Source of the DNA: an uncultured Clostridium sp.
GTDB taxonomy: Bacteria > Bacillota_A > Clostridia > Lachnospirales > Lachnospiraceae
DNA length: 8,766 bases
NCBI GenBank assembly: GCA_900556965.1
Contig: USQV01000023.1
Location: 1-8,766, forward strand
Direction of reading: 5' to 3'
The notes under the pieces were generated by a model. It searched no databases, was not told the origin of the DNA, and worked only from the letters and a program-made list of their open reading frames with translations. Of this stretch, positions 1-8,766 are shown piece by piece (the first letter of the stretch is position 1; each line of letters starts with the position of its first letter). The translations under genes and the position numbers were made by a program.

Positions 1-1041
1 GCCGCCGTTTGAGGAGCCTCCGGAAAAGCCGGAGGCACGGTCATTGCTTAAACCGCCGTTTTCTCCCTCTCCGACTGCACCGGATGCGCCGAAGCCCTCA
101 GAGCCCTCCAAAGCTCCCAAGCTCTCCGATCCATTTAAGGCGCTTGCCGTATTCTGCTTCTGACCCCTTCCGCCGTTTCCGCTTTCGTCTGCGGAAGATG
201 TTTCTTCCGCTTCTGAAACACTTACGGAGCCGTCTGCATTACCGCCGGCCTCCTCAAGATCCTCACCGGAAAGCTCGATCTCGGTTGCCTTCTCCGGGAA
301 GGTTTCTGCCTCTGTTTCTTCTTTTGTCCTCTCCGGCTGACGTCCTGCTTTCTTCGTCACGCCGAGGCTCTCTAAGAGCTGCTCATAGCTGTAGGTATTA
401 TCGCCGATGGTAACGGTCATCAGCTTCGTAGTCGGAAGCGCCGAATACTGGAGCTCATGATCCTTCTGGAGCGAATAATAGCGTACCCCGTCCGTTCCCA
501 GATAGAAGATACTGTTCATACGGACCTTACTGCTTCCGCCCGGGTAGTCAAATTCAACTCCCTGAGCATTCATAAAAAGGCCGTTATCCAGCTTCAGGAA
601 ATAAAAGCTGTCATCATCGGCCTGAGTTTTGTCATAGTTAAAGGCAAGCCCGTCACTGACATACATTCCCTGAAACGTCTTCGACTGTCCAAATTCAGAG
701 TCGATCAGTACCGGGGAAGCCGCCATGATCATGACCGCATTGCCGTCATTGGCGTAGAACGGAAATTCCTTGTTGATCTTTTCCTTTCCCTGTCCTACAT
801 AGAGGTCGAAGCCGCGCTTATAGACCGCCTCGTCCGCCTCTACCCGTTTTAACTTATAAGACCGGGATTCCGGCTCCGTCGCTTTGGACAGATTTTTCGC
901 GACCTCCGAAGTTTCCACAACATAGACCGGCTCCTGCAGATGGGCCATACACTTAAGCTGATACCACTGAACCACAAACAGGGAGCACAGCACAACTGCC
1001 GCAAACCCTGCGACCTTTATGATACTCGATAATTTCTTCAT
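1..1041 (-). CDS. Single-pass membrane protein with ectodomain and Ser/Glu/Gly-rich linker (partial, runs off left edge)
   Basis: 347 codons are visible from ATG at 1041, preceded by TAGGAGGGAGCAGA, in which TAG is the stop of the upstream gene. The frame is open to base 1, so the C-terminus is outside. Residues 1-6 are basic, about 7-26 form one membrane helix, and about 36-229 form a beta-rich domain with FPFYANDGNAVMIMAASPVL (93-112), QGMYVSDGLAF (124-134) and DDSFYFLKLDNGLF (143-156). These align in order with the neighbouring 251-residue protein. After residue 230 the sequence becomes acidic, then Ser/Gly-rich and disordered (SGNGG, GSESLGALEGSEG, GFSGGSSNGG). A lipobox is not convincing (VVLC19 has Leu before Cys), so it is probably anchored by the helix. 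The Gly-rich end recalls the Gly-rich linker of the protein at the other edge of the window. No family recognised. Confidence 0.85.
   Translation of the reverse strand, partial: MKKLSSIIKVAGFAAVVLCSLFVVQWYQLKCMAHLQEPVYVVETSEVAKNLSKATEPESRSYKLKRVEADEAVYKRGFDLYVGQGKEKINKEFPFYANDGNAVMIMAASPVLIDSEFGQSKTFQGMYVSDGLAFNYDKTQADDDSFYFLKLDNGLFMNAQGVEFDYPGGSSKVRMNSIFYLGTDGVRYYSLQKDHELQYSALPTTKLMTVTIGDNTYSYEQLLESLGVTKKAGRQPERTKEETEAETFPEKATEIELSGEDLEEAGGNADGSVSVSEAEETSSADESGNGGRGQKQNTASALNGSESLGALEGSEGFGASGAVGEGENGGLSNDRASGFSGGSSNGG
16..36 (-). repeat. 8-bp GC-rich inverted repeat inside the linker coding region
   Basis: GCCTCCGG (16-23) and CCGGAGGC (29-36) are perfect complements around a 5-base loop. 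The segment lies in the coding region for the linker residues ASGFSGG. No U-run follows on the transcript. It may arise simply from Gly (GGC/GGA) and Ser (TCC) codons facing each other, so a function is uncertain. Confidence 0.4.
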
Positions 1042-1052
1042 TCTGCTCCCTC

Positions 1053-1808
1053 CTACTCTGCCGCCTGCAATACATCCAGCGGCAAAAACAGTAATCTCCA
1101 GGATCCGTTTACCGCATAATAACGGTCTGTTGCCAGATTTACCCGTTTCTCATTTTCAAACACAGCCGTAACCGCATCGGAGTCAAGATCTTCTGTCTCA
1201 TTCTCCAGACCGGGGCCGTAGATCTGTATATAATCCCGGTAGACGACCTGCACGACGGTCATCGGCTCGATCTTAACGGTCTTATCATTGTAGCTTAAGG
1301 TTGCGGGCTCTAAAAATACATAGGTATCGGAATTGTCATATAAGAAGCCGGAAAGGTCACGGCTCTTTTTTCCTCTGCGCCCGATATACATGCCCTCCTC
1401 GTCCTTTCCGACCTCGGAAAAGTAATCGACACGGAAGATCATGTCATCCGCCGCTCTTGTCCATGAGCAACTTTTCTGTAAAAGCACCGACCCGCTGTCG
1501 GTAAGGATAAGAGGATAATCCTCCATCTCATATTTTTCTCCGAATGCATTTAACGTTGTTCTGTCATCCTTGTGATAGAGTCTTACATCTCCCTTAAGGT
1601 CAAACCGGCTTCCGTTGACACACATATAGGCCGGCTCCTTTAATTCATAGGTGTCACGGCCCCACAGGGCCACGACCGCACTAACGATAACGATCGCAGC
1701 AGCACCCACTGCAGCCAGAGAAATGATCCTCGATCTTCTTTTTTTCAGTCCGAAGCTATTCTTCCTGCTTCTTCCTCCTTCTAAGTTTTCTCCGTTTTGC
1801 TCTTTCAT
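1053..1808 (-). CDS. Single-pass membrane protein with predicted extracytoplasmic beta-rich domain
   Basis: 251 residues. A highly basic N-terminus (RSRKNSFGLKKRRSR, 13-27) is followed by one hydrophobic helix (about 28-49) and a ~200-residue hydrophilic domain, probably outside by the positive-inside rule. The domain is rich in short beta-like strands, e.g. GMYIGRRG (139-146), DNSDTYVFLEP (158-168), VVQVVYRDYIQIYG (185-198), and ends YYAVNGSWRLLFLPLD. It shares pattern and order with the ectodomain of the next gene, so the two look like paralogues. The start overlaps the upstream membrane-protein gene by 53 bases, and only AAAGGATG, rather far upstream, could serve as ribosome site; no better in-frame ATG exists before the helix. 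Its TAG is part of the next gene's ribosome site. No family recognised; a structural partner of the motor in the envelope is an inference from operon position. Confidence 0.8.
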   Translation of the reverse strand: MKEQNGENLEGGRSRKNSFGLKKRRSRIISLAAVGAAAIVIVSAVVALWGRDTYELKEPAYMCVNGSRFDLKGDVRLYHKDDRTTLNAFGEKYEMEDYPLILTDSGSVLLQKSCSWTRAADDMIFRVDYFSEVGKDEEGMYIGRRGKKSRDLSGFLYDNSDTYVFLEPATLSYNDKTVKIEPMTVVQVVYRDYIQIYGPGLENETEDLDSDAVTAVFENEKRVNLATDRYYAVNGSWRLLFLPLDVLQAAE

Positions 1809-2313
1809 GCTGCTGTAACATCCTTTCCAAACCTTTTATAAAAAAATAGAACGAATACTGGATCACAAACAGGGATAACAGGGCCCATATCAGGAGGATG
1901 TAGATATCCATTCCCGTATCCTTCATATAGTCGATCAGGAGGTTTCCTGCCATAAGGGCCGTCCCGGTCAGCCCGCCGAACACCACTTCCCCCATGATAC
2001 TTCCGGGGGAAAGGGTAAGGAGCCCCTTCGCCCCGCAAAGGAGGATAAGCGCCGCGATCTGCACGGTTCCCATGGGGACAAAGAAGAATACCATGGATAG
2101 GACAAAGGCGATCTGGGATATCCCTAAGGACATCCACACGAGCTCTATTTTTGTCCTTCCAAGGAGCAGGGCCTGCCAGCCAAAGGCCTTCATCCCTCTT
2201 TTTCTTCTCCCCATCGTATAAAGGGCAAACAGGGTAAGAAGGAACAGGATGGCCACCGTAATGATTATATATCCCTTCATTTCCAGAATCGGATATAAGA
2301 CATAGTTACTCAT
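1756..2313 (-). CDS. Five-helix membrane protein with basic C-terminal tail, function unknown
   Basis: 185 residues from the ATG at 2313, chosen because GGAGGA lies 6 bases upstream; the longer frame to 2343 lacks such a site. It overlaps the epsilon stop by 8 bases. Predicted helices: about 14-34, 58-80, 84-101, 104-127 and 134-159. RRKR after helix 1 and the basic tail RAKRRKLRRRKK (171-182) put loop 1 and the C-terminus inside, the N-terminus outside. Between and in helices 3-4 is a small-residue, polar stretch, CGAKGLLTLSPGSIMGEVVF (93-112), with K96 and E109. I do not recognise the family. Its helix count and its presence in an F-type cluster that lacks subunit a make it a candidate for the stator partner of the c-ring, but the essential Arg motif of subunit a (LRLFGN) is not present. 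It may instead bind the single-pass proteins encoded next. Confidence 0.8.
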   Translation of the reverse strand: MSNYVLYPILEMKGYIIITVAILFLLTLFALYTMGRRKRGMKAFGWQALLLGRTKIELVWMSLGISQIAFVLSMVFFFVPMGTVQIAALILLCGAKGLLTLSPGSIMGEVVFGGLTGTALMAGNLLIDYMKDTGMDIYILLIWALLSLFVIQYSFYFFIKGLERMLQQHERAKRRKLRRRKKQEE

Positions 2314-2656
2314 TTTTTTCCTCCGTCGTTTCCTTCGGAGCATCTACGCTTTTCAGCATCAGGGAAAATTCATTGTTTTTATGCATGAAGTATCCCTTTA
2401 TATGCTCTTTCCGGTATTCCTGATCGGCCGTCCGGAAGAATACAGAGCCCTCGATCTCTCCGATGATCGGCAGATAGTCGGCCATGATCAGCAGATTGTA
2501 TCTTTTACTGATAACGCGCACAAAGTTTACCTTCTCGTAGACCTCAAGGCCCTTTTCCCGTCCGCAGATCCTCACACAGATCTTTCCTTCTTTTGAAACT
2601 GCTTCCGGCATTCCGGACTCCTCATGCTTCTTTTCGCCTCTCTTTGTGTCTGCCAT
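2306..2656 (-). CDS. F1-ATPase epsilon-like protein, beta-sandwich domain only
   Basis: 116 residues; canonical epsilon is about 130-140. Residues about 25-103 fit the epsilon N-terminal beta-sandwich: a GLEVYEKVNFVRV strand pair (about 36-48), then MADYLPIIGEIEGSVFF where the family has LPGHAPLITxLxxGxV, then an HIKGYFMHKNNEFSLML ending like the usual gGf..v..n.v..la. The two-helix C-terminal domain, which inhibits ATP hydrolysis in many bacteria, is absent and is replaced by a short charged tail (DAPKETTEEKNE). A hydrophilic 24-residue N-terminal extension is also unusual. It follows beta, as atpC does, with GGAGGTGA 5 bases before ATG. Expected role is the foot of the rotor, bridging gamma and the c-ring, probably without self-inhibition. 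The match is positional and by pattern; identity is low. Confidence 0.75.
   Translation of the reverse strand: MADTKRGEKKHEESGMPEAVSKEGKICVRICGREKGLEVYEKVNFVRVISKRYNLLIMADYLPIIGEIEGSVFFRTADQEYRKEHIKGYFMHKNNEFSLMLKSVDAPKETTEEKNE
2318..2327 (-). promoter_or_regulatory. Ribosome binding site fixing the start of the five-helix membrane protein
   Basis: GACGGAGGA precedes AAAAA and ATG at 2313 on the minus strand, inside the 3' end of the epsilon gene. The alternative ATG at 2343 is preceded by GAAAAGCGTAG, which has no convincing Shine-Dalgarno sequence, so the MLRRKRRRKK extension is probably not translated. Confidence 0.7.
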
Positions 2657-2672
2657 TCTCTCACCTCCGTCC

Positions 2673-2698
2673 GGATAACGGCCTCTCCCCTGTTATCC
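2673..2698 (-). promoter_or_regulatory. Intercistronic hairpin between beta and epsilon genes
   Basis: A perfect 7-bp inverted repeat, GGATAAC (2673-2679) and GTTATCC (2692-2698), with a 12-base loop lies in the 53-base gap between the beta stop and the epsilon start. This is the only real intergenic gap in the window. No U-run follows it on the transcript, so it is not a typical intrinsic terminator. A role in mRNA stability or processing, or in setting beta:epsilon stoichiometry (3:1 in F1), is inference. Confidence 0.5.
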
Positions 2699-2709
2699 TG
2701 TCATCTTTT

Positions 2710-4860
<2,151 letters not shown>

Positions 4861-4864
<4 letters not shown>

Positions 4865-6186
4865 ACGCTCACACCTATTACCTTGGAAAACATATCAATG
4901 ATTTCTTCTCTCGATCTCGGAGAATATTTATACTGCATCAGTCGATCCTCAAGCTGTTTGCCGGCCGCAAATCTGGCTCTCATCTCCACGCTCATTTCTT
5001 CCATATTGGCGAGCTGGTAAACCTCCTTGCTCTCCAAATAGCTTAAAAATTCGCGGCGGACTTTTGCGCCCAGCTTCTTCATCTGGGGATCCTGTACGGC
5101 ACCGCCAAGACGGGATACCGAGAGACCGTAGTTAATAGCCGGCTTCTGTCCTGCCTCAAAGTTCTTCTTGGAAAGAACCAGCTGTCCGTCGGTGATGGAG
5201 ATGATATTGGTGGAAATGTAATCGGTGATATTTCCGCCCTTCGTTTCTACGATAGGAAGGATCGTGATCGAACCGCCGTCCTTATGCTGACAGCCCTTCT
5301 CTAGCATACGGGAGTGGGTGTAGAAAATATCCGGCGGATATGCATCACGGCCCGGTACCTTTCCGGCTAAAAGGCTGATCTCACGGTGACAGTCCGCATG
5401 TGTCTTAAGATCATCTAAGATCACAAGAACATCTTTTCCCTGTCTCATATAAAGCTCTGCGATGGAGAGCGCTGCATAGGGGGTAAAGAAGGATACCGGC
5501 GGTGCATCGTCATGGAAGGTCGCAAGGATCAGCGTATATTCCATGGCGCCCTTTCTCATCAGATCGTTATAGAGCTCCTTTATCAGCTTTTTCGGCTTAT
5601 CGATCGCTGCGTAGATACAGATCACGTTCTTATCTTTCTGGTTGATGATCGTATCCAGAGCGATCTGGGTCTTTCCTGTTTTCTTATCTCCGATGATGAG
5701 CTGTCTCTGTCCAAAGCCGATGGGATAGATCAGGTCGATACCTGCGATTCCCGTATATAACGGACGATTTACGGTTCCTCTCTCCATGATCGGGATCGGG
5801 TCTGTCTCGATGGGGATCGGGCGGAGCTGCTCAAACTTTTCGCCTAAGATCAGATCCTCACCAAAGATATTTACCATGTGTCCCATGCTGAGGGGGCTAT
5901 ACATCGCACAGAAGTCATACCCTGTGGACACGACCTCGTCGCCGACGTAGATGTGTCCGTTTTCCTGCAGGATCGCTACGGTCACATAGTTTTTACCGAT
6001 GCCTGTTACATAACCGACGGAGTGGTCTGCCACTGTGACACGCTCATAGAAGCCCACCGATTCCAGACCGGATACCTCAAGGATATAATCCTTAACCTTT
6101 CTTACATGTCCGATCTCGTAGGTGTTGGACAGGTTCTTCATATTTTTCAGTTTTGCATTCACTAGATTTTCAATATATGTACTCAT
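4861..6186 (-). CDS. atpA: F1-ATPase alpha-subunit homologue, C-terminally shortened
   Basis: 441 residues against about 500-513 for housekeeping alpha. An N-terminal helix resembling the delta-binding segment (1-20) is followed by the beta-barrel (25-95) and the nucleotide domain. Visible motifs: P-loop GDKKTGKT (166-173; usual GDRQTGKT), PIGFGQRQLIIGD just before it, LVILDDL (254-260), PGRDAYPPDIFYTHSRMLE (278-296), ETKGGNITDYISTNIISITD (314-333) and SVSRLGG (356-362), which holds the arginine finger R359. R-Q of the P-loop is K-K, and the usual AIGQK is AIDKP, so the non-catalytic nucleotide site is altered. The last ~60-65 residues of the C-terminal helical domain are missing. The start ATG overlaps the upstream TGA, with AAGGAG ahead of it. 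It is a paralogue of atpA; the symbol denotes family only. It should form the hexamer with the beta gene in this cluster. Confidence 0.93.
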
Positions 6187-7004
6187 TTCCTGCTCCTTAA
6201 TCGATAGATACTGAAATCAAAGGACTGGTTCTGGTATATGATCTTCAGCCCCTCAGAGATATTGGCATCATGCTGGAGAACCAGATCCTCATCTTTGTCA
6301 ACCATCTCCTGCAAGTCTTTGTTTACCTTTTTATCTCCGGTCCTTATATACATCTTCGGATCCTGTGCGGTACGGACCTCACGGATAAAGGTCCGGAATC
6401 CAAGTACATCAAACACGTCATCCTCACCCAGAGTATCCAGATATCTCGAAAGAAATTCGAGCTCCGGCCCCTTAAGGGCTTCCTTTAAGGTATCAAGCTG
6501 AACATCGGACGATACGGTACAGAGCTGATACGCGGTATCCATATCAAGAAATTCCAGAAGCCTGCAGGCCGTCTCATAGTCTGCCCGGTTTCCGACATAG
6601 GTGTACCGGCTGCGGATATTCTTGATGATCTCCTTTTGATCTACCTGCTTCATCATATCATTTACACGCTTATGATTATCGAAAAATTCATTGTCGATAT
6701 ATCGTGCGGTGGGGATATAGAGCTCACGGGAGATCGGCCTCGGAGCGTAAAACGGGGAGGTCTTTAATGAGAGGATAACTCCCTCCAGGGAAGATATCTC
6801 ATGATCTAAGTCTTCCTTTTTCTCCTCCAGCTGCCTGCTCTCCTGTTCTTTCCCCTTAAGATATCCGCTATAATCCTCCAGCTCCTTCACAAAATTAAAG
6901 GAAACCTGTTTTTTTGTGGTAGAAGCTGCCGAGTAAAGCACATAGAATAATGCACCGTTCATCACAACCATCAGGATGAACACAACTGTCAGTATGATTA
7001 TCAT
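6183..7004 (-). CDS. Membrane-anchored stator protein, b + delta fusion-like
   Basis: 273 residues. Residues 2-24 are one N-terminal hydrophobic helix, followed by a charged, heptad-like helix (about 38-80, rich in E/K/L), the arrangement of subunit b. Residues about 90-273 match the length of a whole delta subunit (around 180). The end of that segment, LVLQHDANISEGLKIIYQ followed by DFSIYRL, resembles the delta/OSCP C-terminal signature (DPSLIGG...D.S....L). This is family knowledge applied by eye; the helical part of delta (110-215) is too divergent to prove. The b portion is short: a normal b has well over 100 helical residues outside the membrane, here about 45-60. A b-delta fusion is known in mycobacteria, but much longer. 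The gene starts 17 bases after the c-subunit stop with GGAGG ahead of ATG, and its TGA overlaps the alpha start (ATGA). Likely role: anchoring F1 to the membrane as a stator. Confidence 0.7.
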   Translation of the reverse strand: MIIILTVVFILMVVMNGALFYVLYSAASTTKKQVSFNFVKELEDYSGYLKGKEQESRQLEEKKEDLDHEISSLEGVILSLKTSPFYAPRPISRELYIPTARYIDNEFFDNHKRVNDMMKQVDQKEIIKNIRSRYTYVGNRADYETACRLLEFLDMDTAYQLCTVSSDVQLDTLKEALKGPELEFLSRYLDTLGEDDVFDVLGFRTFIREVRTAQDPKMYIRTGDKKVNKDLQEMVDKDEDLVLQHDANISEGLKIIYQNQSFDFSIYRLRSRK

Positions 7005-7021
7005 ATATATTCCCTCCGGGA

Positions 7022-8766
<1,745 letters not shown>

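Noticed and set aside
9..413. Plus-strand open frame rich in Arg/Pro/Leu
   Set aside because: It is antisense to the left-edge membrane protein; the composition reflects the complementary strand of Ser/Glu/Gly codons, with no ribosome site or recognisable domain.
457..852. Plus-strand open frame of 131 codons
   Set aside because: It is antisense to the ectodomain of the left-edge protein, which has a clear start, ribosome site and membrane helix.
979..1041. Lipoprotein signal in the left-edge protein
   Set aside because: The only nearby Cys (residue 19) is preceded by V-V-L, without the small residue required before a lipobox Cys, and lies inside the hydrophobic helix.
2673..2698. Rho-independent terminator after beta
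   Set aside because: No U-run follows the stem on the transcript, and the epsilon ribosome site comes immediately after.

Overview
The window is one dense, same-strand (minus) gene cluster, read from right to left, with ten coding regions and almost no non-coding DNA. Base composition near 50% GC, strong AGGAGG-type ribosome binding sites, tight start/stop overlaps and a Gly/Ser/Thr-rich, apparently exported class of proteins suggest a Firmicute of the class Clostridia (Lachnospiraceae-like). That assignment is inference from style, not from a marker gene.

The core is a complete but aberrant F1-ATPase module. Its order is c - (b+delta fusion) - alpha - gamma - beta - epsilon (7267 down to 2306). 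This follows the housekeeping atp order (a-c-b-delta-alpha-gamma-beta-epsilon), except that b and delta are one short protein, and subunit a is missing from its usual place. Beta keeps every catalytic motif I can check (Walker A, catalytic Glu, Walker B, an EELSEED segment). Alpha keeps its P-loop and arginine finger, but its C-terminal domain is shortened. Gamma and epsilon are recognisable but divergent. The c-subunit has the expected hairpin and loop, yet both helices lack any carboxylate: Ala60 sits where the ion-binding Glu/Asp should be. On the sequence this looks like an ATP-driven rotary motor that does not pump ions in the ordinary way.

Around the motor are proteins that no standard ATP synthase has. 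Upstream, replacing subunit a, is the C-terminal ~494 residues of a larger protein (7281-8766, entering from the right edge). It has a Gly-rich linker, fibronectin-III-like beta domains, a short coiled coil and two low-complexity repeat tracts. Its stop codon abuts the ribosome binding site of the c-subunit gene. Downstream of epsilon come a five-helix membrane protein with a strongly basic tail (1756-2313), then two single-pass membrane proteins with related predicted ectodomains (1053-1808 and 1-1041). The second continues past the left edge through a Ser/Glu/Gly-rich linker.

My working model is a membrane-anchored F1-like motor coupled to envelope or surface proteins instead of an ion gradient. 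It is loosely analogous to the F1-like ATPases of mycoplasmas that are tied to surface or gliding machinery. No promoter, terminator, RNA gene, insertion sequence or CRISPR array is visible; both ends of the operon lie outside the window.
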